DNA from: Chrysophaeum taylorii
Lineage: Eukaryota; Sar; Pelagophyceae; Pelagomonadales; Pelagomonadaceae
NCBI GenBank assembly: GCA_029834535.1
Contig: JAQMWT010000344.1
Coordinates: forward strand, 496,001 to 560,000
DNA: 64,000 nucleotides
Reading direction: 5' to 3'
The translations under genes were made by a program, and so were the position numbers. Below the pieces are notes generated by a model. It was not told the DNA's origin. It was given only the letters and a program-made list of their open reading frames with translations, and did no database searches. This document shows, in pieces, positions 27,955 through 37,532 of this stretch (the first letter of the stretch is position 1; the number at the start of each line of letters is the position of its first letter).

Positions 27955-29271
27955 ATGCGGTGGCGGATCTTGGTGGTGTGGTGCGCTAGCGCGCTGCAGC
28001 ACTCGCCCCCCCCCAGGAGCAGCAGGGCGCCACCGCCGACGAAGAGTCTGGCGGCGTGGCGTCGCGTCGTCGCGAACGTCGCCGTCAGCACGGGGATCGC
28101 CGCGATGGTGACGATGGGAGGCCCTGTCGACTCGGCAACGGCGGCGCGGCCGCAGAACGCGGCCTCGAGCGCGGGATCGCGCGTCAACAAGGACGCCGAG
28201 TCCCTGCTGCGGTACGGGTTGCCCGTGAGCGGGCCGGTGTCCGGCGACGCGCGCAAGCTTCAGGCGGCCGTCGAGAGCATCCGCGACGACCTGCGAAGCA
28301 AACGCGTCGCGGCCGCAATCCAGGACGTCGAGACGGCGAAGCGGCTCGTCGCGTCTAAGGGACCGACGATCGCCGGGGGGAGCGCGGCATTCAAGACGGA
28401 CATCGAGGCGAAGCTCGCCGAGATGACGTCCGAGCTCGGCCCCGTCGCGGGCGAACTCGGCGCTATCGGGCCGCCCGGCTCGCCGCAGGAGCGCGAAGTT
28501 CTCGACGACGCCGAGGCGCGCCAGGCGGCGGCGGCGCAGCTGATGACCCAGATCGAGGCGCGCCTCGTACCCCCCGACTTCAAGGCGACCGTCCCTCCGG
28601 AGTACGGCGACCTCCCGCGCCTCGGCGGCCGCGCTCGAGTCGAATTCGTCTTCAAGAAGGGCCCCGACGCCGAATCTACGAAATTCAACATCGACGGCAA
28701 GCTCTACGACCGCGCGCGCCTCGAGATGATCGTCGACGGATACACGGCACCCCTGACTTCGGGCAACTTCCTCGACCTCGTCAAAAAAAATTTTTACGAC
28801 GGCATGCAGATCCAGCGCGCCGACGGCTTCGTCGTCCAGACGGGCGACCCCGACGGTCCCGATGGTCCCCTCGTTGGCTACGGCCAGAGGTCCGCCTCGG
28901 ACACCCCGCGCACCGTGCCCCTCGAGCTCCACTTCAAGGGCGACGAGGCGCCCACCTACGGCGCCACCTCGGAAGACCTCGGACGCGGCGCCGCCCAGAC
29001 AACCCTGCCCTTCCAGTCCTACGGCGCCCTCGGCATGGCCCGCGACGAGTACGACCCGGACTCCGCCTCCTCCCAGTTCTTTTGGCTCCTCTTCGACTCG
29101 GACCTTACGCCCGCCGGAAAAAATCTTCTCGACGGCCGCTACGCCGCCTTTGGCTACACCGTCAAGGGCGAGGACTTCCTCGCGGATGTCGCCGAAGGCG
29201 ACATCATCGAGTCTGCCAAGCTCATCCGGGCCCCTCCGCCCTTTGGGGACTACACCGGCGTCGATCCCTGA
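27955..29271 (+). CDS. CYP38/TLP-like thylakoid-lumen cyclophilin-type PPIase
   Basis: A 438-residue protein from ATG 27955. A hydrophobic leader (MRWRILVVWCASAL) is followed by a basic transit-like region and a second hydrophobic stretch ending SATAAR, as expected for lumen targeting. A helical N-terminal domain (about 60-200) precedes a cyclophilin domain (about 215-430) that starts RARVEFVFKKG and includes YTAPLTSGNFLDLVKKNFYD, IQRADGFVVQTGDPDGPDG, YGALGMARDEYDPDSASSQF and DGRYAAFGYTVKGEDFL. This layout matches plant CYP38/TLP40, which assists photosystem II assembly. The usual catalytic Arg and Phe are only partly matched, so activity may be low, as in CYP38. No intron. Confidence 0.88.
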   Translation: MRWRILVVWCASALQHSPPPRSSRAPPPTKSLAAWRRVVANVAVSTGIAAMVTMGGPVDSATAARPQNAASSAGSRVNKDAESLLRYGLPVSGPVSGDARKLQAAVESIRDDLRSKRVAAAIQDVETAKRLVASKGPTIAGGSAAFKTDIEAKLAEMTSELGPVAGELGAIGPPGSPQEREVLDDAEARQAAAAQLMTQIEARLVPPDFKATVPPEYGDLPRLGGRARVEFVFKKGPDAESTKFNIDGKLYDRARLEMIVDGYTAPLTSGNFLDLVKKNFYDGMQIQRADGFVVQTGDPDGPDGPLVGYGQRSASDTPRTVPLELHFKGDEAPTYGATSEDLGRGAAQTTLPFQSYGALGMARDEYDPDSASSQFFWLLFDSDLTPAGKNLLDGRYAAFGYTVKGEDFLADVAEGDIIESAKLIRAPPPFGDYTGVDP

Positions 29272-29420
29272 TGTCCCAATCACACCAGACCACATCCCAT
29301 CCTATCCTATCCTATCCTCCGCGGGCTGGCCTCCAAAACCCATCATTCCTTGCGCCCCTGCCGACTTTACTACTACACTCACGTCGTCGTCGTTCTCGCT
29401 TAAAGGGTCCAACCATCATA

Positions 29421-29457
29421 CGCCACGTCACGTTACGTCACGTCACGTCACGTCACG
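29421..29457. repeat. Short tandem repeat (CACGT)n
   Basis: About seven units of CACGT/TACGT in the gap after the cyclophilin gene. Confidence 0.9.
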
Positions 29458-29834
29458 AGGAGGAGGCTCATCCGAGGCACCCCACGTTTTGGGCGGCGGG
29501 AGCCAGGCAGTCCGAGGCAGTAGCACCCAACATTCGGGCGGAGGGGGGCGCAGTCGTCGGAGTGCAGCATGCTTCGTCATGTCGTGTCATTGCGCGGACT
29601 AGCGGAAACTGAGGTTTTGGATACAACTATGGACTTTCGGAAGAAAGAAAAAAAAACGAGGGTGCGTTTACTGTGGTGGTCGACCCTAAAAATGCTCGTT
29701 TGGTCGTTGGTGTGATCCCCCATAGCTCATGCTGCGCAGGCCTTCGCGGGAGGCGTCAAGAGGAAGGACCGGTGTCCCATGACCAGAATTCTTTGTATCG
29801 AAGTAGCGGAGAAAAAAATGACGTGCTTGAGACC

Positions 29835-30057
29835 GAATCGACGCAGCATGCTTCTGCACGTCGTTATAGCATGGCCTCAAATGAGTCCGAAGCCAAACTC
29901 CTGAATGTGAATCGACGCAGCATACCCGCTGTCCCATCGTGGGCTTGAGCCTCACAAAAGGTCCCCGAGAGGACGACCCAATCTCGAAGTGAATCGACGC
30001 AAGATGCCTCTGCGAGTCGTTTGAGCACGTGGCCTTGAGCCTCAAGAGTGCCGTGGT
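29835..30057 (+). repeat. Three tandem units starting GAATCGACGCA
   Basis: Units begin at 29835, 29909 and 29991 (74 and 82 bp apart). Units 1 and 3 share GCATGCTTCTGC/AGATGCCTCTGC, a CGTCGTT/AGTCGTTT segment and a GTGGCCTTGAGCCTC-like end. Unit 2 is more diverged. No protein is evident. Confidence 0.75.
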
Positions 30058-30205
30058 GAATGAAGGTGACAAGCCTTTTTGAAGAACTGCGGCGAAAACC
30101 ACAGAGTAAATAAATAAATGATGTAGGGTAACGTTTACAAACAAAAGCATCTGGGTAAGGTTAACACGAGGGGGGTATTAATTAGGCCATTACAAGTGCA
30201 GGCCA

Positions 30206-30566
30206 GTAAGTTCACCTAGTCCCAATCTCTAACCCCAGTAAGTTCACCTGGTCCCAGTAAGTTCACCTAGTCCCAATCTCTAACCCCAGTAAGTTCACCT
30301 GGTCAGTAAGTTCACCTAGTCCAAATCTCTAACCCCAGTAAGTTCGGCGTAAACCCACTCGTGCTCACACCACTCCTTCGAGCTCGTCGCTCTCGCCTCC
30401 GCCAATCTAAGCTGCTTTGATCCGCACACGCCGCTAACCTTTGAGTTTACTCTTAAACCCCCAGTAAGTTCATCTGGTCCCAGTAAGTTCACCTGGTCAC
30501 TAAGTTCACCTATCCCAATCTCAAACCCCGGTAAGTTCACCTGGTCCCAGTAAGTTCACCTACAGT
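30206..30566 (+). repeat. Array of GTAAGTTCACCTRGTCC units
   Basis: About eleven copies of GTAAGTTCACCTRGTCC lie in two clusters (30206-30350 and 30470-30566). They are separated by short spacers of two kinds: CA, or a CAATCTCTAACCCCA segment. The 120 bp between clusters carries a TTTGAGTTTACTCTTAAACC motif. Spacing is too irregular and spacers too short and repeated for a CRISPR array, and this is eukaryotic DNA. Confidence 0.9.
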
Positions 30567-30599
30567 GCGCGTGTAGACGCCGGGAGGGGGCTTATCGGT

Positions 30600-31153
30600 A
30601 TTGCGGAGCACGTGTGAGGTAGGGTGGAGTCGTCGACTCAGAAGAGCATATTCTCGGGGTTGCCGATCGACAGAGAGCCACGTAGAGCTGGACGTGACAG
30701 AAGACGGGCTTGTGGGCAAGAGGACGCCGACCTCGCGGGGCGTCTGGCCCTGGCTCTTGGTGATCGTTTGGCGTCGGCGGGCCTTACGGGATACAGGTTG
30801 GAGAAGCCTCGGTGACAACGACACGATCGATCATGTATCTGGTACCGTTGCAGTGGCCGTGCGACGGGTCGAGGTTGCGAAGACTTTAAGCTCGCGATCA
30901 AAGTCAGCATGCCGTTGGTTGTCAGGGAGTTGAAAACTCGACTGTAAAGAGCGAGGCGTCGGCTTCCGACCCAACCTAGTCGGCCGAAAAGAACTCCGAC
31001 GCCTCGTCTTCGGGAAAAAAAGGCCGCGGTCATGCGCGCGTTGTCAGCATCGACAACATCGTTTCGACGGGGCGTGAGAATGGCGCGCTGAAAGAGCCGC
31101 CGCGGGTCGTGGAAATAGTCTGCGAGGTCGCCGTAGACGGCTTGGAGGATCAC
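30600..31153 (-). pseudogene. Decayed Helitron/PIF1-type helicase fragment
   Basis: Minus-strand segments in different frames match the C-terminal part of Helitron helicases. From 31153 the frame reads DLADYFHDPRRLFQRAILTP with NDVVDADNARM (family RAILTPKNDDVDEIN). Then (shifted) FNSLTTNG, LRNLDPSHGHCNGTRYM (family LLRNLDPxxGLCNGTR) and VFCHVQLYVAL (family PVFSHGQLYVALSR). Stops and frameshifts separate the blocks, so the fragment cannot be functional. No rolling-circle Rep domain is seen. The gap 29,272-30,600 around it holds only the repeats listed. Confidence 0.7.
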
Positions 31154-31248
31154 TGTCTGGCTCTCGTGTCTACCTGATCCTTCCTCTCGCGCCTACCTAA
31201 TCCTTACCCTAAATCGAGGGACAGACAAACAGACACACACCCCCCCCC

Positions 31249-31277
31249 TCTTAGCAGTCGACATATAAAGACAGACA
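31249..31277 (+). promoter_or_regulatory. Upstream element TTAGCAGTCGACATATAAA
   Basis: A C-run followed by CTCTTAGCAGTCGACATATA, ending about 50 bp before ATG 31329. It is one of several copies placed similarly in front of genes. It may combine an initiator or TATA-like function (ATATAAAG). Confidence 0.5.
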
Positions 31278-31328
31278 AACAGACAAACAGACAGACAAAC
31301 ATCTGTCGATTAGTAGTTAAGATCCACA

Positions 31329-33991
31329 ATGGATCATTGGAAGCAGTTCGACTATCACGCGTTTTTGAACACGTATACCGAGGCGCTGCCACCGTGAGCG
31401 CGCGCGTCCTCGGCTGCGACGTGATTCGTCGCCATAGGCGCGATGCCAGACTACGTCGTGCGGCGGCCGAGCACGAGCGCCTCGGATGTGCCGTCCCAGT
31501 GCGTCAGTTGGCCGAGCTGGCGGTCATGGCGCTCTGGAGTGCGTGATACATGCCACAATAAGAACGACGAAGCGTTTGCGCAGGAGAGTACGACGACAAG
31601 GCGCCCAACCCGCCACTGGCGTGGGAGCCGCAACGACCGGCAAAAAAAAAGCCGCATTCCACGTCGAACGCGAGAGCGAGGCCGACAAGACGGGAACGAC
31701 TTGCGCTACGGAGCGAACAGCTAATAGACGCGGTGCGGCGATCTACGCCGACCTTTGGGGAGCGCGCCAAACGGCTGCAACTACAGGAGGCGACACTAAG
31801 CTGTTTAGCACGCGACGTGGCTCGTTGGGATTCAGCTCTAGCCAAACGGCGCGAAGCGCTCAATGATGCAGTCACATTCGCGCAGCGAGTGCGTCGTGGG
31901 ATGGTCGTTCGGCGCCAGTTCATGGCAGCCCGTGGGATCGCGCGGGCGGTAGGCGTTGCGGTCGCGAGACGCCATCTCACGAAGCGGCGCGCGAGAAGAC
32001 GCGCAGCCGCGACGAAAATCACGAGGTTTGCTAAGCATATCGTCCTGCCGATTGTTTTGAGTCGGAGGAACCAAGCGGCCAGAAAGATAACGATTGTCAT
32101 GAAGGTCTTTGTTGCGCGCACGACCTTTGGCCGCGCCGTTCGCAAACTTGCGTGCGTCTCTCGTGCGTTCGCAAAGCAGCTTCTGGCAATGGAAGTTCAG
32201 CGCGTGACTTCTGAAACCTTGGAAAAAACAGCGTACGTGGTGGCAGTCCAACGTCGCGTTCGCGGGGCCACGTGCCGGAAGCGACATCCGCTCGCCAAGA
32301 AGGCCGCAACTGCCATTCGATCGCTGCGGAGATCTGGCCGGTTGACAGCCGTTCGCCACGCGACGACAACGCAACGTCGCGTCCGCGGGAAGCTGGCCCG
32401 GAGATGCTTTGTAGAACTTCGACGAGCTGCGGTTGTGGCACAGTCACTGGCGAGGGCGAGGCAATCGAGCAGGCGGCTCGTTGCTCGACGCGTCATCGCC
32501 AACCGCCTTGGTTGTATCCTGCGCGACGCGCTACGTACGCGTCGTCTCGAACTCGCGGAAATCGAGCTCCAAGCCACCGCGGCCTCGGAGGCTGAAGCTG
32601 CCCACCTCGAGACTCTGTTTAACGCTCCCCTCGGAACAGGCGGTAGCTGGTCGCTGGTTGACGTCGAGGTCGGCCAGCTTCCGTCAGAGTCTGGCTGTTG
32701 GGGACGCGACGCGGGAATCGTACTTTCGAAGGGTGGGACGCTACTGGATGTCGCGCTTTCTTCCGACGGGTCGTACGCGCTTGACGCCATGGGACGGTGT
32801 TGGCATTGGACACCCCTCAACGCGCCGTCATTGATCTTAGCAAGGCCACGGTTCGTTTCGATCTCTGCTGGCGACGACCACGTCGCTGCAATAGATACGA
32901 ACGCTCGCGTGTGGACGTGGGGTAGTAATGTCCACGGCGAGCTCGGCCTCGGCTACGACGCGTCTATTGGGAGCCGCAACGTGTCCGCAGTGACCTCGCC
33001 CACTCTTTTACCGCGTCTTTTTGCAGCCTGGGTCGGGTGTGGTGCGCATTTTTCGTTCGCGCGGTGCTTGAATCACGAGAATTGCTTTTACTCGTGGGGT
33101 GCAAAGGAATCCGGCGTCCTTGGCCTCGGCCTGGTGCTAGACGACATCGCCGAGCCGACGCGCGTCGCTGCTCTCGAGGACCGGGATATTACGACCGTCG
33201 CCGTCGGCCACAATCATTGCCTCGGTCTTGACCGACTTGGTGCGCTCTGGGGCTGGGGCTCGAACCGATTCAGCCAACTCGTGGCTGGCGGTCCTTCTCG
33301 CGTTCTGCTCCCAATACCGCTCTTCAAATGCTCGCGATTCGATGCCATTTCCTGCGGCGGTCGCCATTCGGTTGCTATTGCGCGTGATCACGGCACGTTG
33401 CGCGCGTGGGGTCGAAACGACTCTGGCCAACTCGGGGGTGACGGCTCGCAGTACGTGGTCGCCTGTGCTGCGGGCTGGCGCACAACGGTCGCCGTCACAA
33501 CCGAGGGTAGCCTTCGCTTCTGGGGCAAAAAGTTCGCCGTTTCGCCAGTCGCCGAAGACTTCAAGGCAAACGAGGTCAAATGCGTATTCTCGCGCGGCCT
33601 CTCGTTGACCCTCGCTACAGTTCTCGCGACTTCGAGGCCTGACCGTGATGACTGCGACCCGCGACGCGCGCTCGATTCGCTTTCCGAAGCTCGTTCCGAT
33701 CGTAACTTTGTTGTTGAATGGGACCGGCAGCTTGATGATACGTATTCCCCAAGCACCAGCGGTCATCTGGCGCGCTCGGTCAGCTACCCCGAGCCCGTAT
33801 CTAGCTCCGAAATCGCCTCGGTTGCGTCGGCGATCAGCAAAGTTCTTCGCGATCGACGTGATCATCATAGCAGGTCGCCGCGAACAACAACGTCTCCTCC
33901 GCCGCCGCCGCCGCCGCCGCAAAGAAACGCAACTTCGCCCGCGCTCCAGTTTTTCTACGACGCGCTCGCGTCGCAGTCTGCCCGCCGGTGA
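31329..33991 (+). CDS. RCC1-repeat protein with IQ-like basic helices, three exons
   Basis: Exons are 31329-31393, 31450-31538 and 31584-33991. The introns are 56 nt (GTGAGC...GCCAG) and 45 nt (GTGCGT...CGCAG). Splicing keeps frame and gives 853 residues from ATG 31329 (MDHWKQFDYHAFLNTY). Residues about 120-370 are a long run of Arg-rich helices with IQ-like spacing (e.g. VVAVQRRVRGATCRKR, TTTQRRVRGKLARRC), plausible calmodulin sites. Residues about 420-690 contain RCC1-type blades: VWTWGSNVHGELGLG, CFYSWGAKESGVLGLG, LWGWGSNRFSQLVAGG and LRAWGRNDSGQLGGD. The tail is Ser/Pro-rich. A scaffold or exchange-factor-like role is possible, but the number of blades (about five to six) is below a full seven-blade propeller. 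Confidence 0.85.
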
Positions 33992-34092
33992 CTAGGTAGG
34001 TGCAGGCCCCGATATCGACCGACCTCCCCCCCCCCCCCGAAAATACGACATAATATGGTCATGCGCACGCCTATCCAGAGGGAACGACGACG

Positions 34093-35175
34093 TCAGAATA
34101 TTTCGTACATCTGGGTCGTGGCGGCTCGAGATTGGACAGCGGCCGCGACCCCGGCCTGGAGTTTGTCGAGGGTGTCTGCGCAGTCCGGAAAGCCGGCGCA
34201 TCGCGCGATTTGCGAGGGGCGTCGTCGCGACGAGTCGGGAGCGAGCGCGGCGTCGAGCAGCGTGGTCGACGCGCCGAGGGCGTCTCTCGCGAGAAAGACG
34301 ACCGCGTCGGCGCTGCCGCGTTGCGCGAGCTTGTGAAACGCGGAATGGCCGTGAATCTGGCGACTCACAAGCTTGTGCGAAAAGGGCTCGGTTCCGGCGT
34401 AGACGCGCGCGAGCCAACGCAACGAGCGTACGGGCGCGTTGCCCATGGCGGCCCAGTGCACGTCGGTGCAGCCCCAGTCGTTGCGAAGGTCGCACTGGAT
34501 CGCGGCGCCGCGTCCTACCAACAACTCGGCCACGTCGAGGTGGCCGCCGTAGAGTGCGAGCATCAGCGGCGTCGTGCCGTCGGCCGTCCGAACGTCGGGT
34601 GGCGTATCGACCAACAACTTGCGGGCGTGTCGCGCGACGCCGTTTCGAGCCGCCCAATGCAGCAGAGCGCGACTGCCGCGTTTCCCGTCGCGTTGCTCTC
34701 GCCGCGTGAGCTCGTCGACAGCTCGCGCGCTCGCGCGCTCGAGGCAGGCGTCGAGGCAGCAGTTCGGGCTCGCGTCCTCGAGGCAGCACACCCCCCCCGC
34801 GGCCCAGTGATGCGGGCGGTAGCCGTGCCGGTCGCGACACCCCGAGCCGAGAGGGTCCCACGACCCTTCGTCGTAGAGCCGCTCGAGGGTCGCCGAGTCG
34901 CCGTCGCGCGCCGCCGCACACGCTTTCGGCAAAACGGCTTTCTCGACCGTCATGACGCTCGCGTCGGCCTCGCGCACGGCACTCACGACGTCGGCATTCG
35001 GGTGGGCGTGGGCCATGTGGCCCAAGAACCCGCGCCCTCTGGCGAACCTCTTCTGCCGTCTGGCAGGGCACAGCGGGCACTTGACTGTGCCCGCCGTCTC
35101 AGCGCGCCCCATGTCACGCATCGGAGTCTCGTCCCCGAGCGCCCGGCAAAGCTCCATGCGACTGTACGCATCCAT
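34093..35175 (-). CDS. C2H2 zinc-finger and ankyrin-repeat protein
   Basis: ATG 35175 gives 360 residues. The frame continues nine codons upstream to a GTG, which is not a plausible start. A C2H2-like finger (KCPLCPARRQKRFARGRGFL, then GHMAHAH) sits at about residues 32-58. Five or so ankyrin-type repeats follow at about 80-330, e.g. LLHWAARNGVARHARKLLVD, GTTPLMLALYGGHLDVAELL, DVHWAAMGNAPVRSLRWLAR and SAFHKLAQRGSADAVVFLAR. The combination is a nucleic-acid or protein-binding module with an interaction solenoid. The partner is unknown. It is divergent from the gene at 35329, with 153 bp between start codons. Confidence 0.82.
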   Translation of the reverse strand: MDAYSRMELCRALGDETPMRDMGRAETAGTVKCPLCPARRQKRFARGRGFLGHMAHAHPNADVVSAVREADASVMTVEKAVLPKACAAARDGDSATLERLYDEGSWDPLGSGCRDRHGYRPHHWAAGGVCCLEDASPNCCLDACLERASARAVDELTRREQRDGKRGSRALLHWAARNGVARHARKLLVDTPPDVRTADGTTPLMLALYGGHLDVAELLVGRGAAIQCDLRNDWGCTDVHWAAMGNAPVRSLRWLARVYAGTEPFSHKLVSRQIHGHSAFHKLAQRGSADAVVFLARDALGASTTLLDAALAPDSSRRRPSQIARCAGFPDCADTLDKLQAGVAAAVQSRAATTQMYEIF

Positions 35176-35247
35176 TGTTCTTACCCCCCGAACCCTGTAC
35201 ACCCTACGTGCCCCCCCCCCCAGTGCAGCGACGACTATTCCCCCCCA

Positions 35248-35274
35248 CCCTGAGCAGTCCCCATCAAAAACCCT
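35248..35274 (+). promoter_or_regulatory. Upstream element TGAGCAGTCCCCATCAAAAA
   Basis: A C-rich run then TGAGCAGTCCCCATCAAAAA, 55-80 bp before ATG 35329 in the same orientation. It matches the recurrent element with CC replacing GA. Confidence 0.45.
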
Positions 35275-35328
35275 CGTAAACCCTAGCTAGTAGTAACAAG
35301 GGGTTATCGATTGATCGTTGCACCAATA

Positions 35329-35763
35329 ATGGGAACGGCGACGCGGAGCAGCGTGAAAAAGAAGGTCGCGAAGCGAGCCATCTCGGACAAACGCCGTCAG
35401 GATATGATGGTCATCGACCAAGGTGAGAGGAGCGGTCAAACGCCACGTGAACACCGGCGCGCCGAGCTCCGGAAGAAGCGCGAGCTCCGAAAAAAAATGG
35501 CCGACCTTCGAGCGCTTCGGTTGCGGATGCCCAAGTCCTCCAAGGAGACGCGCCAGGCGAGAAAAAAACTCACCGCACAACTTAAGCAGTTTTCGATGGC
35601 TCAATCCGACGAAGCGACAGAGTCCGTCGAGGAGGTGCCTCGAGACGAAATGGAGGAAGACACGGCCGGAAGCAAAACCGGATTCAGATATGTGATCAAC
35701 CACAAGGTAGCGCGCCGCGCAGCTCGGCGCGCCTCGAAAAGACGACCTCCCCCGGCGGTATAG
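35329..35763 (+). CDS. Small basic, probably nuclear/nucleolar protein
   Basis: A 144-residue, very Lys/Arg-rich protein from ATG 35329. The N-terminus is RSSVKKKVAKRA. The centre is a charged helix (HRRAELRKKRELRKKMADLR, then LRMPKSSKETRQARKKL). An acidic patch (EEVPRDEMEEDT) and a basic C-terminus follow. The composition suggests a nuclear or ribosome-biogenesis factor, but no named family is recognised. No intron. From 35,764 to 36,090 there is no further feature. Confidence 0.65.
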   Translation: MGTATRSSVKKKVAKRAISDKRRQDMMVIDQGERSGQTPREHRRAELRKKRELRKKMADLRALRLRMPKSSKETRQARKKLTAQLKQFSMAQSDEATESVEEVPRDEMEEDTAGSKTGFRYVINHKVARRAARRASKRRPPPAV

Positions 35764-36090
35764 ATTGGAGGACCCACCCCCCATGATGATGAATGAATCA
35801 GCGATGCGTTTGGCCGCGTGCTCTATACTATCGCGCCGCGCTGCACCCCACAGTATACATGCATTCTAAGCGAGGCGCCGTCTGGGACAGACACCCGACG
35901 AAGAGAGAACGCCGATGTCTTTCGGAGGCTTTTGTTAGCACTACTCGGGAGATAGATCGCAATCTTAGTGGCCGAGTGGTGAATGTTTTTTTTTTGTGCA
36001 CGTGCAAGCGTGTGCCTGTCCTGCCCCCGAGCGCCCGATGGCTTCGCTCAGAAAGACTTACCCGCCTCGTCAGCAGAAAGAGTAAGCGCG

Positions 36091-37452
36091 ATGGAGTGGT
36101 CGAGCATCGGCAGGAGCGTCGTGTTGCCCTGCGGCGTGCGATTGAAGAACCGGTTGTGCAAGGCGGCGACATCGGAGCATCTGGGCGAGCCGCGTCAGAA
36201 CGACGTGACGCCGGAGCTGGTGCGTCTGTACGAACGGTGGGGCGACGGCGGCGCCGGGCTGATCATCACCGGGAACGTGATCGTGTCGCGCGGCGCGCTC
36301 GAGGCGCCGCGGAACGTGGTGCTGGACGAGCGTACTGAGATGGACGGGGTGCGCGCGTGGGCCCGCGCCTGCAGGCGCGGCGGAGCGGTGGCGATCGTGC
36401 AGCTGTCGCACGCGGGGTGCGCGCGTCTTTGTCTTTGAACCCGAGCGAGCGAGCGTTCCAGGCGGCAGTCTCCCGTGGCGGCGTCGTGGGCGCGGCCGGT
36501 CGCGCCGAGTGCCGTCGCGTTGCGGTTGCCGGGGGTGGGTCTCCCGCTGCACCGCGCGCCGCGCGAGATGAGGATCGAGGACGTACGTCGGGTCGTTCGG
36601 TCTTTCGCGCTCGCCGCCCGCCTCGCCGTCGAGGCTGGCTTCGACGGCGTCCAAATCCACGCCGCCCACGGCTACCTGCTCTCGCAGTTCCTGTCGCCCC
36701 GTGGCAACACGCGCACCGACGCCTACGGCGGCGACGACGCGAAACGTCTCGCCGCGCTTCTCGAGGTCGTCGCGGCCGTCCGCGCGGCCGTCGGCGACCG
36801 TCGGGTCGTCGGCCTCAAGCTCAACGCGAGCGACTTCGAGGACGGGGGCTTCGACGAGCACGGGTGCGCGAAGGCCCTTGCGGCGCTCGACGCGACGCGT
36901 TGCCTCGACTTGGTCGAGCTCAGCGCGGGCACCTACGCCGGAGGCGTGGCATGCATGGGCGACCCCGCCGACTTTGGCCTCCGCCGATCCTTCCTCGACC
37001 TCGCCACCGACCTGCGCGATCGAAGTTGCCCCACCCTGCGCCTCGTCGTCACCGGCGGCCTCTCGACTCGCGAGAGCGCCGCGAGAGCCGCCGACCGCGA
37101 CTTCCTCGTGGGCATCGCGCGTCCGATGTGCCTCGATCCCAACCTCCCGCTTCGCTGGCTACGGCATGAGGAAGAAGACGAGGCTCGCATCGCCGAGAAC
37201 CTCCCGAAGATTCCGCGCATCTGGCGCCGCCTCTTCGTCCCAGGCCTCCGCTTCGGATGGTCTTTGCGCCAGCTCGGCCGCCTCGCGCGCGATCTCCCCC
37301 CCGCACCGCTCTGGCACGCCCCCTATCTTCTCTTCGTCTTGCCACGACATCTCCTCTTCGAGCCGGCGCGCTTGTCCGTTCGCAACGCTGCCATAATTTT
37401 TTTTGGGGTGGTCACGGCACCAACGGTTGTTCTCTTGTTGAAGTCGAATTGA
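36091..37452 (+). CDS. Old yellow enzyme family NAD(P)H:flavin oxidoreductase, two exons
   Basis: Exons are 36091-36416 and 36462-37452. A 45-nt intron (GTGCGC...TCCAG) restores the family motif HAGRQSP across the junction, giving 438 residues. A TIM-barrel FMN enzyme is indicated by LPCGVRLKNRLCKAATSEHL near the start, LIITGNVIVS, HAGRQSP, FDGVQIHAAHGYLLSQFLSP (substrate-binding His), GNTRTDAYGG, VVGLKLNASDF and LRLVVTGGLSTRESA. Family members reduce activated C=C bonds using FMN and NAD(P)H. The C-terminus carries a hydrophobic segment (NAAIIFFGVVTAPTVVLLL) that could anchor the protein in a membrane, which is unusual for the family. Confidence 0.9.
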
Positions 37453-37532
37453 TTAATAATAACGATCGCACGGAACCGTCACACATCAATCAACACTTCT
37501 CGTTCGCCCCCCTCCCTTGAAGAAAGATAAAG

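Noticed and set aside
27931-29295. 454-codon minus-strand open frame
   Set aside because: It is exactly antisense to the CYP38-like gene. High GC gives long shadow frames, and the translated sequence has no motif.
30206-30566. Possible CRISPR array
   Set aside because: The units are spaced by 2 bp or by the same 15-base segment. There are no unique spacers, no cas genes, and the DNA is eukaryotic.
34132-35253. 373-codon plus-strand open frame
   Set aside because: Antisense to the zinc-finger/ankyrin gene, whose repeats are unambiguous.
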